Shown one piece after another: positions 24,394 through 33,991 of a stretch of DNA of 64,000 nt (positions within the stretch are counted from its first letter, which is position 1; each line of letters begins with the position of its first letter). Source of the stretch: Magicicada septendecula (lineage: Eukaryota; Arthropoda; Insecta; Hemiptera; Cicadidae); NCBI GenBank assembly GCA_034769895.1, contig CM068367.1, positions 709,366,196-709,430,195 of the forward strand, read 5' to 3'. Both the position numbers and the translations under genes were made by a program. The notes beneath the pieces are model-generated. The model was not told the DNA's origin. It was given only the letters and a program-made list of their open reading frames with translations, and did no database searches.

Positions 24394-26791
24394 GGGGTAG
24401 TTTACCTGCAAAATTTTATGTTTTAACAAGGGTAATTTTTTCTATGACGAACGATAACTGCCGTAAATTCAAACAGAATCAACTACACTTTTGCATATCT
24501 TTTTGTATTTTACAGAACTCAAGTTCTGTTGATTTTGTTGAAGAGAGGTTAAGGGGAAGGGGTAGTTTACCTGCAACGTTTTATATTTTAACAAGGGTAT
24601 TTTCTATGGCAAACGATAACAGAAGTAAATTCAAACTGAATCAAATAATTTTTTACATACAGCTCTGAATTGTAGAGTTCTCAAGACATATTGTTTTTGG
24701 TGAAGATCGGTTAAGGGAAAGGGGTAGTTTAACGACAACGTTTTATGTTTTAACAATGGTATTTTCTATGGCAAACGATAACAGACGCAAATTCAAACAG
24801 AATCAAATAATTTTTGCATACATCCCTGAATTGTAGAGTACTCAAAATCTATGTTTTTGGATAGGATGGTTAAGGGAATGGGGTAGTTTACCTGCAACGT
24901 TTTTTTATCAAGGTTACTTTTTTCTGGCAAACGATAACAGCCGCAAACTCAAATAGGATCAAATAATGTTTTGAATACAGAACTGAAATGTAGTGTTCTC
25001 AAGATCTTTTGGTTTTGGTGATGATCGCTTAAGGGAAAGGGGTAGTATACCGGCAACATTTTATGTTTTAACAAGGATTAATTTTTTATATGACTAACGA
25101 TAAAAGCCGCATATTCAAACAGAATCAACTACGTTTTGCATACCTTTTTGAATTAAGGAGAACTCAAGGTCAGATGATTTTGTTGCAGATCGGATAAGGG
25201 AAACGGGTAGTTTACTAGCAACATTTTATGTTTTAAGAAGGGTAATTTTCTTTGACGGAAGATAACTGCCGTAAATTCAAAGAGAATCAAATAAATTTTT
25301 GCATACGTTCCTGAATTGTAGAGAACGCAATTTTTCGTGAAGTTCGGTTAATGGAAAGGGGTAGTTTACCTGCAACATTTTATGTTGTCACATGAGAAAT
25401 GTTTTCATGACGAACGATAACTGCTGCACATTCAAACAGAATCAAATTTTTTTTCATGCATCGCTGCATTGTAGAGGACTGAAGGTCTATTGATTTTGGC
25501 GAAGATCGGTTTAGAGAAAGGGGTAGTTTACCTGTAACGTTTTATGTTTTAACAAGAGTAAAGTACTTAATTTTGATAATTAAAGTATCCTGATAAGAAG
25601 CTCATAATAATCCACTGTAGAAACGTAGATGAAATAACTCTAAATGAAGAGGCTAGGTGAACGAGGTGGGGGTAATTTTCTATTAATGAAAATTATAGTT
25701 GAAGGGGTAAGGGAGAATTTTTTATGTGTACTAAGTTATCGGCAACAAAGTATTAGTTCTTTGTTAAAATTCCTTCCCGGGCTGTTTAGCCGTAGTCCAA
25801 TGTTTTCTGCAAAACCAGACATTTCGTCAGTGCCATCGACTGCCATCATCAGTGAAAATCGATTGCGAAAACGTGACGTGGTATAAACGTGATGTTAGTG
25901 ACCACAATACTGTCTTTAAGGCTGAAGCAATAAGTGGAAAGTAGTAGTTTCTATTGAAACATTTCATTTCATAAATGATTTTAAATATAAATCTTAGAAC
26001 ATGGAAGTCATGTATAGTTCTCGAAGGGTAATTTTTATATATGGCAAACGATAACAGCCGCAAATTCAAACAGAATCAAATGATTATTTTCATACAGCTC
26101 TAAACTATAGAGTTCTCAAGACCTATTGTTTTTGGTGAAGATCGGTTAATGGAAAAGGGTAGTTTACCAGAACGTTTCATGTGTTAAAAGGGCATTTTCT
26201 ATGGCAAACGATAACAGCCGCAAATTCAAACAGAATCAAATGATTTTTTGCATACATACTTGACTTGTAGAGTACTCAAAACCTGTTGTTTTTGGTGAAG
26301 ATCGGTTAAGGGAAAGGGGTAATTTACCAGCAACATTTTATGTTTTAAAAAGGCTATTTACTATGGCAAACGATAACAGCCGCATATTCAAACAGAATCA
26401 AATAATTTTTTGCATACAGCCCTGAATTGTAGAGTTGTCAAGAAAAATTGTTTTTCGTGAAGATGGTTAAGGGGAAGGGGTAGTTTACCTGCTACGTTTT
26501 TTTATCAAGGTTACTTTTTTTTGGCAAATGGTAACAGCCGCAAATTCAAACACAATCAAATAATAATATTTTGCATACAGCCCTGAAATGAAGAGTTCTC
26601 AAGACCTATTGTTTTTTGTGAAGATCGGTTAAGGGAAAGGGGTAAATTCTTGGATTTCGTTGTCCATGACGTGTCCGTTACTTAACTAAACCTCTGATGA
26701 AGCCTTCTAAACGTGAAAGCCGGTTTAGGCTGTAAGGTAAAACTTTACGTTTTTACTTATATAAAACTTAGTGTTCCGAGTCGTTAGGAAA
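24394..26791 (+). repeat. HOR unit 11 (C type, 2,398 bp)
   Basis: Insert 25562-26023. Monomers 4-6 carry a linked set of variants (CGCAAACTC, AAGGATTAATT, AAAAGCCGC, TTGCAGATC, AATAAATTTTTGC). The insert has GTGACGTGG where most C units have GTGAGGTGG, and monomer 10 has TTTTTCGTGAAG. The same set recurs in unit 19. Confidence 0.96.
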
Positions 26792-26956
26792 GGGGTAGTT
26801 TACCTGCAAAATTTTATGTTTTAACAAGGGTAATTTTTTCTATGACGAACGATAACTGCCGTAAATTCAAACAGAATCAACTACACTTTTGCATATCTTT
26901 TTGTATTTTACAGAACTCAAGTTCTGTTGATTTTGTTGAAGAGAGGTTAAGGGGAA
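26792..26956 (+). repeat. Reference monomer 1 (165 bp)
   Basis: Purine block GGGGTAGTTTACC then CTGCAAAATTTTATG. Its second block is the TGACGAACGATAACTGCC variant, continuing into ACACTTTTGCATATC. It contains a 7-bp hairpin at 26910-26927. A 74-codon open frame (26842-27066) runs across monomers 1 and 2 because the 165-bp spacing keeps frame. Confidence 0.9.
26910..26927 (+). other. Hairpin-capable dyad in monomer 1
   Basis: ACAGAAC-TCAA-GTTCTGT is a perfect 7-bp inverted repeat with a 4-base loop. It is kept in the block C units that retain monomer 1 and, with loop ACAA, in block A; in unit 7 one arm is changed (ACAGATC). Function unknown. Confidence 0.7.
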
Positions 26957-27118
26957 GGGGTAGTTTACCTGCAACGTTTTATATTTTAGCAAGGGTATTT
27001 TCTATGGCAAACGATAACAGACGCAAATTCAAACTGAATCAAATAATTTTTTACATACAGCTCTGAATTGTAGAGTTCTCAAGACATGTTGTTTTTGGTG
27101 AAGATCGGTTAAGGGAAA
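26957..27118 (+). repeat. Reference monomer 2 (162 bp)
   Basis: Standard monomer with TATGGCAAACGATAACAG, then ACGCAAATTCAAACTG; TTTTTTACATACAGCTC distinguishes it from the others. Confidence 0.9.
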
Positions 27119-27279
27119 GGGGTAGTTTAACGACAACGTTTTATGTTTTAACAATGGTATTTTCTATGGCAAACGATAACAGACGAAAATTCAAACAGAA
27201 TCAAATAATTTTTTGCATACATCCCTGAATAGTAGAGTACTCAAAATCTATTGTTTTTGGATAGGATGGTTAAGGGAAT
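27119..27279 (+). repeat. Reference monomer 3 (161 bp)
   Basis: Begins GGGGTAGTTTAACGACAACG; ends with TTTTTGGATAGGATGG instead of the usual GGTGAAGATCGG. Carries the unit-specific GAATAGTAG or GAATTGTAG marker. Confidence 0.9.
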
Positions 27280-27438
27280 GGGGTAGTTTACCTGCAACGT
27301 TTTTTTATCAAGGTTACTTTTTTTTGGCAAACGATAACAGCCGCAAATTCAAATAGGATCAAATAATGTTTTGAATACAGAACTGAAATGTAGTGTTCTC
27401 AAGATCTTTTGGTTTTGGTGATGATCGCTTAAGGGAAA
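27280..27438 (+). repeat. Reference monomer 4 (159 bp)
   Basis: Has CGTTTTTTTATCAAGG and a T-rich TTTTTTTTGGC in place of the ATGGC start, then CAAATAGGATCAAATAATG. Similar in form to monomer 11. Confidence 0.9.
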
Positions 27439-27604
27439 GGGGTAGTATACCGGCAACATTTTATGTTTTAACAAGGTTTAATTTTTTATATGACTAACGA
27501 TAAATGCCGCATATTCAAACAGAATCAACTACGTTTTTGCATACCTTTTTGAATTAAGGAGAACTCAAGGTCAGATGATTTTGTTGAAGATCGGATAAGG
27601 GAAA
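27439..27604 (+). repeat. Reference monomer 5 (166 bp)
   Basis: GGGGTAGTATACCGGCAAC at the start, TATGACTAACGATAAATGCC as the second block, then GAACTCAAGGTCAGATG. The longest uninterrupted monomer of the unit. Confidence 0.9.
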
Positions 27605-27758
27605 CGGGTAGTTTACTAGCAACATTTTATGTTTTAAGAAGGGTAATTTTCTTTGACGGAAGATAACTGCCGTAAATTCAAAGAGAATCAAATAATTTTT
27701 TGCATACGTTCCTGAATTGTAGAGAACGCAATTTTTCGTGAAGTTCGGTTAATGGAAA
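27605..27758 (+). repeat. Reference monomer 6 (154 bp)
   Basis: CGGGTAGTTTACTAGCAAC, then GACGGAAGATAACTGCCG. It is shorter than the others by about 7 bp, and its 3' part (27734-27750) has the CENP-B-box-like TTTCGTGAAGTTCGG. Confidence 0.9.
27734..27750 (+). other. Degenerate CENP-B-box-like stretch, monomer 6
   Basis: TTTCGTGAAGTTCGGTT keeps TTCG and CGG at the spacing of the mammalian CENP-B box but lacks its central A and final G (7 of 9 core bases by eye). Present once in units retaining this part of monomer 6. Chance similarity is quite possible. Confidence 0.25.
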
Positions 27759-27920
27759 GGGGTAGTTTACCTGCAACATTTTATGTTGTCACATGAGAAA
27801 TGTTTTCATGACGAACGATAACTGCCGCACATTCAAACAGAATCAAATTTTTTTTCATGCATCGCTGCATTGTAGAGGACTGAAGGTCTATTGATTTTGG
27901 CGAAGAACGGTTTAGAGAAA
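27759..27920 (+). repeat. Reference monomer 7 (162 bp)
   Basis: Has ATGTTGTCACATGAGAAATG and TTCATGACGAACGATAACTG, then a T tract and CATGCATCGCTGCATTG. The T tract is 8-9 bases in most units and up to 15 in block B. Confidence 0.9.
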
Positions 27921-28556
27921 GGAGTAGTTTACCTGTAACGTTTTATGTTTTAACAAGAGTAAAGTACTTAATTTTGATAATTAAAGTATCCTGATAAGAA
28001 GCTCATAATAATCCACTGTAGAAACGTAGATGAAATAACTCTAAATGAAGAGGCTAGGTGAACGAGGTGGGGGTAATTTTCTATTAATGAAAATTATAGT
28101 TGAAGGGGTAAGGGAGAATTTTGTATGTGTACTAAGTTATCGGCAACAAAGTATTAGTTCTTTGTTAAAATTCCTTCCCGGGCTGTTTAGCCGTAGTCCA
28201 ATGTTTTCTGCAAAACCAGACATTTCGGCAGTGCCATCGACTGCCATCATCAGTGAAAATCGATTGCGAAAACGTGAGGTGGTATAAACGTGATGTTAGT
28301 GACCACAATACTGTCTTTAAGGCTGAAGCAATAAGTGGAAAGTAGTAGTTTCTATTGAAACATTTCATTTCATAAATGATTTTAAATATAAATCTTAGAA
28401 CATGGAAGTCATGTATAGTTCTCGAAGGGTAATTTTTATATATGGCAAACGATAACAGCCGCAAATTCAAACAGAATCAAATGATTATTTTCATACAGCT
28501 CTAAACTATAGAGTTCTCAAGACCTATTGTTTTTGGTGAAGATCGGTTAATGGAAA
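27921..28556 (+). repeat. Reference monomer 8, split by insert
   Basis: Monomer sequence runs to AACAAG near 27957 and resumes at AAGGGTAATTTTT near 28425. Removing the insert and one copy of the flanking 8-mer leaves 166 bp, the normal monomer length. Confidence 0.9.
27963..28424 (+). mobile_element. Insert in monomer 8, C-type copy (462 bp)
   Basis: Interrupts monomer 8. Flanks are AAGAGTAA (27955-27962) and AAGGGTAA (28425-28432), which could be an 8-bp target-site duplication with one mismatch, as hAT-like elements make; that is inference. Near the left end TTAATT-TTGAT-AATTAA forms a hairpin, near the right end ACATG-GAAGT-CATGT does, and the body has TAATTTTC-TATTAAT-GAAAATTA (28074-28096). 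Open frames of 80 codons (+, 28045-28287) and 101 codons (-, 28165-28470) overlap; neither resembles a family I recognise, and the minus one runs into satellite. It could be a non-autonomous element remnant or captured unique DNA. Confidence 0.6.
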
Positions 28557-28716
28557 AGGGTAGTTTACCAGAACGTTTCATGTGTTAAAAGGGCATTTTA
28601 TATGGCAAACGATAACAGCCGCAAATTCAAACAGAATCAAATGATTTTTTGCATACATACTTGACTTGTAGAGTACTCAAAACCTGTTGTTTTTGGTGAA
28701 GATCGGTTAAGGGAAA
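28557..28716 (+). repeat. Reference monomer 9 (160 bp)
   Basis: AGGGTAGTTTACCAGAACG, CATGTGTTAAAAGGGC, then the standard ATGGCAAACGATAACAGCC block and GCATACATACTTGAC. Confidence 0.9.
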
Positions 28717-28877
28717 GGGGTAATTTACCAGCAACATTTTATGTTTTAAAAAGGCTATTTACTATGGCAAACGATAACAGCCGCATATTCAAACAGAATC
28801 AAATAATTTTTTGCATACAGCCCTGAATTGTAGAGTTGTCAAGAAAAATTGTTTTTGGTGAAGATGGTTAAGGGAAA
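28717..28877 (+). repeat. Reference monomer 10 (161 bp)
   Basis: GGGGTAATTTACCAGCAAC, AAAAAGGCTATTTACTATGG, and GAGTTGTCAAGAAAAATTG at the 3' side. This is the monomer tandemly duplicated in block A. Confidence 0.9.
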
Positions 28878-29038
28878 GGGGTAGTTTACCTGCTACGTTT
28901 TTTTATCAAGGTTACTTTTTTTGGCAAATGGTAACAGCCGCAAATTCAAACACAATCAAATAATAATATTTTGCATACAGCCCTGAAATGAAGAGTTCTC
29001 AAGACCTATTGTTTTTTGTGAAGATCGGTTAAGGGAAA
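28878..29038 (+). repeat. Reference monomer 11 (161 bp)
   Basis: GGGGTAGTTTACCTGCTACG, poly-T then GGCAAATGGTAACAGCCGC, and AATAATAATATTTTGC. Its last bases, TGAAGATCGG onward, provide the identity used in the unit 0 deletion. Confidence 0.9.
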
Positions 29039-29191
29039 GGGGTAAATTCTTGGATTTCGTTGTCCACGACGTTTCCGTTACTTAACTAAACCTCTGATGA
29101 AGCCTTCTAAACGTGAAAGCCGGTTTAGGCTGTAAGGTAAAACTTTACGTTTTTACTTATATAAAACTTAGTGTTCCGAGTCGTTAGGAAA
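29039..29191 (+). repeat. Linker segment (non-monomer, 153 bp)
   Basis: Occupies one monomer-sized slot but, apart from the GGGGTA at its start and the GGAAA at its end, does not resemble the other monomers. It holds three small dyads: CGTTGT-CC-ACGACG (29058-29071, one mismatch), AGCC-GGTTTA-GGCT (29118-29131) and GTAAA-AC-TTTAC (29137-29148). Present once per unit, except where the deletions ending units 7 and 23 removed it. It could be a captured foreign segment or a fully diverged monomer. Confidence 0.85.
29055..29071 (+). other. Degenerate CENP-B-box-like stretch, linker
   Basis: TTTCGTTGTCCACGACG matches the first eight bases of the CENP-B box and 11 of 17 overall, but not the CGGG end. 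It overlaps the CGTTGT-CC-ACGACG dyad. Suggestive only. Confidence 0.25.
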
Positions 29192-31592
29192 GGGGTAGTT
29201 TACCTGCAAAATTTTATGTTTTAACAAGGGTAATTTTTTCTATGACGAACGATAACTGCCGTAAATTCAAACAGAATCAACTACACTTTTGCATATCTTT
29301 TTGTATTTTACAGAACTCAAGTTCTGTTGATTTTGTTGAAGAGAGGTTAAGGGGAAGGGGTAGTTTACCTGCAACGTTTTATATTTTAGCAAGGGTATTT
29401 TCTATGGCAAACGATAACAGACGCAAATTCAAACTGAATCAAATAATTTTTTACATACAGCTCTGAATTGTAGAGTTCTCAAGACATGTTGTTTTTGGTG
29501 AAGATCGGTTAAGGGAAAGGGGTAGTTTAACGACAACGTTTTATGTTTTGACAATGGTATTTTCTATGGCAAACGATAACAGACGAAAATTCAAACAGAA
29601 TCAAATAATTTTTTGCATACATCCCTGAATTGTAGAGTACTCAAAATCTATTGTTTTTGGATAGGATGGTTAAGGGAATGGGGTAGTTTACCTGCAACGT
29701 TTTTTTATCAAGGTTACTTTTTTCTGGCAAACGATAACAGCCGCAAATTCAAATAGGATCAAATAATGTTTTGAATACAGAACTGAAATGTAGTGTTCTC
29801 AAGATCTTTTGGTTTTGGTGATGATCGCTTAAGGGAAAGGGGTAGTATACCGGCAACATTTTATGTTTTAACAAGGTTTAATTTTTTATATGACTAACGA
29901 TAAATGCCGCATATTCAAACAGAATCAACTACGTTTTTGCATACCTTTTTGAATTAAGGAGAACTCAAGGTCAGATGATTTTGTTGAAGATCGGATAAGG
30001 GAAACGGGTAGTTTACTAGCAACATTTTATGTTTTAAGAAGGGTAATTTTCTTTGACGGAAGATAACTGCCGTAAATTCAAAGAGAATCAAATAATTTTT
30101 TGCATACGTTCCTGAATTGTAGAGAACGCAATTTTTCGTGAAGTTCGGTTAATGGAAAGGGGTAGTTTACCTGCAACATTTTATGTTGTCACATGAGAAA
30201 TGTTTTCATGACGAACGATAACTGCTGCACATTCAAACAGAATCAAATTTTTTTTCATGCATCGCTGCATTGTAGAGGACTGAAGGTCTATTGATTTTGG
30301 CGAAGAACGGTTTAGAGAAAGGAGTAGTTTACCTGTAACGTTTTATGTTTTAACAAGAGTAAAGTACTTAATTTTGATAATTAAAGTATCCTGATAAGAA
30401 GCTCATAATAATCCACTGTAGAAACGTAGATGAAATAACTCTAAATGAAGAGGCTAGGTGAACGAGGTGGGGGTAATTTTCTATTAATGAAAATTATAGT
30501 TGAAGGGGTAAGGGAGAATTTTGTATGTGTACTAAGTTATCGGCAACAAAGTATTAGTTCTTTGTTAAAATTCCTTCCCGGGCTGTTTAGCCGTAGTCCA
30601 ATGTTTTCTGCAAAACCAGACATTTCGGCAGTGCCATCGACTGCCATCATCAGTGAAAATCGATTGCGAAAACGTGAGGTGGTATAAACGTGATGTTAGT
30701 GACCACAATACTGTCTTTAAGGCTGAAGCAATAAGTGGAAAGTAGTAGTTTCTATTGAAACATTTCATTTCATAAATGATTTTAAATATAAATCTTAGAA
30801 CATGGAAGTCATGTATAGTTCTCGAAGGGTAATTTTTATATATGGCAAACGATAACAGCCGCAAATTCAAACAGAATCAAATGATTATTTTCATACAGCT
30901 CTAAACTATAGAGTTCTCAAGACCTATTGTTTTTGGTGAAGATCGGTTAATGGAAAAGGGTAGTTTACCAGAACGTTTCATGTGTTAAAAGGGCATTTTA
31001 TATGGCAAACGATAACAGCCGCAAATTCAAACAGAATCAAATGATTTTTTGCATACATACTTGACTTGTAGAGAACTCAAAACCTGTTGTTTTTGGTGAA
31101 GATCGGTTAAGGGAAAGGGGTAATTTACCAGCAACATTTTATGTTTTAAAAAGGCTATTTACTATGGCAAACGATAACAGCCGCATATTCAAACAGAATC
31201 AAATAATTTTTTGCATACAGCCCTGAATTGTAGAGTTGTCAAGAAAAATTGTTTTTGGTGAAGACGGTTAAGGGGAAGGGGTAGTTTACCTGCTACGTTT
31301 TTTTATCAAGGTTACTTTTTTTTGGCAAATGGTAACAGCCGCAAATTCAAACACAATCAAATAATAATATTTTGCATACAGCCCTGAAATGAAGAGTTCT
31401 CAAGACCTATTGTTTTTTGTGAAGATCGGTTAAGGGAAAGGGGTATATTCTTGGATTTCGTTGTCCATGACGTGTCCGTTACTTAACTAAACCTCTGATG
31501 AAGCCTTCTAAACGTGAAAGCCGGTTTAGGCTGTAAGGTAAAACTTTACGTTTTTACTTATATAAAACTTAGTGTTCCGAGTCGTTAGGAAA
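29192..31592 (+). repeat. HOR unit 13 (C type, 2,401 bp)
   Basis: Insert 30363-30824. Markers GTTTTGACAATGG near 29,546, GACGGTTAAGGGG near 31,264 and GGGTATATTC near 31,441 are all shared with unit 16, 7,199 bp away. Confidence 0.96.
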
Positions 31593-33991
31593 GGGGTAGT
31601 TTACCTGCAAAATTTTATGTTTTAACAAGGGTAATTTTTTCTATGACGAACGATAACTGCCGTAAATTCAAACAGAATCAACTACACTTTTGCATATCTT
31701 TTTGTATTTTACAGAACTCAAGTTCTGTTGATTTTGTTGAAGAGAGGTTAAGGGGAAGGGGTAGTTTACCTGCAACGTTTTATATTTTAGCAAGGGTATT
31801 TTCTATGGCAAACGATAACAGACGCAAATTCAAACTGAATCAAATAATTTTTTACATACAGCTCTGAATTGTAGAGTTCTCAAGACATGTTGTTTTTGGT
31901 GAAGATCGGTTAAGGGAAAGGGGTAGTTTAACGACAACGTTTTATGTTTTAACAATGGTATTTTCTATGGCAAACGATAACAGACGAAAATTCAAACAGA
32001 ATCAAATAATTTTTTGCATACATCCCTGAATTGTAGAGTACTCAAAATCTATTGTTTTTGGATAGGATGGTTAAGGGAATGGGGTAGTTTACCTGCAACG
32101 TTTTTTTATCAAGGTTATTTTTTTTGGCAAACGATAACAGCCGCAAATTCAAATAGGATCAAATAATGTTTTGAATACAGAACTGAAATGTAGTGTTCTC
32201 AAGATCTTTTGGTTTTGGTGATGATCGCTTAAGGGAAAGGGGTAGTATACCGGCAACATTTTATGTTTTAACAAGGTTTAATTTTTTATATGACTAACGA
32301 TAAATGCCGCATATTCAAACAGAATCAACTACGTTTTTGCATACCTTTTTGAATTAAGGAGAACTCAAGGTCAGATGATTTTGTTGAAGATCGGATAAGG
32401 GAAACGGGTAGTTTACTAGCAACATTTTATGTTTTAAGAAGGGTAATTTTCTTTGACGGAAGATAACTGCCGTAAATTCAAAGAGAATCAAATAATTTTT
32501 TGCATACGTTCCTGAATTGTAGAGAACGCAATTTTTCGTGAAGTTCGGTTAATGGAAAGGGGTAGTTTACCTGCAACATTTTATGTTGTCACATGAGAAA
32601 TGTTTTCATGACGAACGATAACTGCCGCACATTCAAACAGAATCAAATTTTTTTTCATGCATCGCTGCATTGTAGAGGACTGAAGGTCTATTGATTTTGG
32701 CGAAGAACGGTTTAGAGAAAGGAGTAGTTTACCTGTAACGTTTTATGTTTTAACAAGAGTAAAGTACTTAATTTTGATAATTAAAGTATCCTGATAAGAA
32801 GCTCATAATAATCCACTGTAGAAACGTAGATGAAATAACTCTAAATGAAGAGGCTAGGTGAACGAGGTGGGGGTAATTTTCTATTAATGAAAATTATAGT
32901 TGAAGGGGTAAGGGAGAATTTTGTATGTGTACTAAGTTATCGGCAACAAAGTATTAGTTCTTTGTTAAAATTCCTTCCCGGGCTGTTTAGCCGTAGTCCA
33001 ATGTTTTCTGCAAAACCAGACATTTCGGCAGTGCCATCGACTGCCATCATCAGTGAAAATCGATTGCGAAAACGTGAGGTGGTATAAACGTGATGTTAGT
33101 GACCACAATACTGTCTTTAAGGCTGAAGCAATAAGTGGAAAGTAGTAGTTTCTATTGAAACATTTCATTTCATAAATGATTTTAAATATAAATCTTAGAA
33201 CATGGAAGTCATGTATAGTTCTCGAAGGGTAATTTTTATATATGGCAAACGATAACAGCCGCAAATTCAAACAGAATCAAATGATTATTTTCATACAGCT
33301 CTAAACTATAGAGTTCTCAAGACCTATTGTTTTTGGTGAAGATCGGTTAATGGAAAAGGGTAGTTTACCAGAACGTTTCATGTGTTAAAAGGGCATTTTA
33401 TATGGCAAACGATAACAGCCGCAAATTCAAACAGAATCAAATGATTTTTTGCATACATACTTGACTTGTAGAGTACTCAAAACCTGTTGTTTTTGGTGAA
33501 GATCGGTTATGGGAAAGGGGTAATTTACCAGCAACATTTTATGTTTTAAAAAGGCTATTTACTATGGCAAACGATAACAGCCGCATATTCAAACAGAATC
33601 AAATAATTTTTTGCATACAGCCCTGAATTGTAGAGTTGTCAAGAAAAATTGTTTTTGGTGAAGATGGTTAAGGGAAAGGGGTAGTTTACCTGCTACGTTT
33701 TTTTATCAAGGTTACTTTTTTTGGCAAATGGTAACAGCCGCAAATTCAAACACAATCAAATAATAATATTTTGCATACAGCCCTGAAATGAAGAGTTCTC
33801 AAGACCTATTGTTTTTTGTGAAGATCGGTTAAGGGAAAGGGGTAAATTCTTGGATTTCGTTGTCCACGACGTGTCCGTTACTTAACTAAACCTCTGATGA
33901 AGCCTTCTAAACGTGAAAGCCGGTTTAGGCTGTAAGGTAAAACTTTACGTTTTTACTTATATAAAACTTAGTGTTCCGAGTCGTTAGGAAA
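31593..33991 (+). repeat. HOR unit 14 (C type, 2,399 bp)
   Basis: Insert 32763-33224. Markers GGTTATTTTTTTTGGC near 32,113 and GGTTATGGGAAAG near 33,506 are shared with unit 17 at 7,199 bp distance. Confidence 0.96.

Larger units (their letters stand above)
26792..29191 (+). repeat. HOR unit 12 (C type, 2,400 bp; reference)
   Basis: Used here as the reference C unit. Intervals between anchors are 165, 162, 161, 159, 166, 154, 162, 636 (monomer 8 plus insert), 160, 161, 161 and 153 (linker), summing to 2,400. Insert 27963-28424. Markers are CTGAATAGTAG near 27,226 and GACGTTTCCG near 29,070. Confidence 0.97.

Noticed and set aside
26951-26970. G-quadruplex from AAGGGAAAGGGG
   Set aside because: Only two G runs lie close together in each monomer; four are needed.
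26842-27066. 74-codon open frame (MTNDNCRKF start) repeated in most units as a gene
   Set aside because: It is satellite monomers 1 and 2 read in frame because of the 165-bp spacing. It is truncated by a one-base loss in units 0 and 6, broken in unit 9 and absent where units are deleted.
26792-27920. Telomeric or subtelomeric repeat because of TTAAGGGAAAGGGG
   Set aside because: The purine block occurs once per 160 bp inside a longer monomer and is not a short tandem telomere motif.
28060-28130. Insert body as a diverged satellite monomer (GTTGAAGGGGTAAGGGAG resembles the purine block)
   Set aside because: The similarity is limited to a short purine-rich string and does not extend to the second block or monomer spacing.
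27963-28424. LTR retrotransposon or autonomous DNA transposon
   Set aside because: At about 462 bp it has no TG..CA ends, reverse transcriptase, integrase or transposase; only a non-autonomous or remnant element remains possible.
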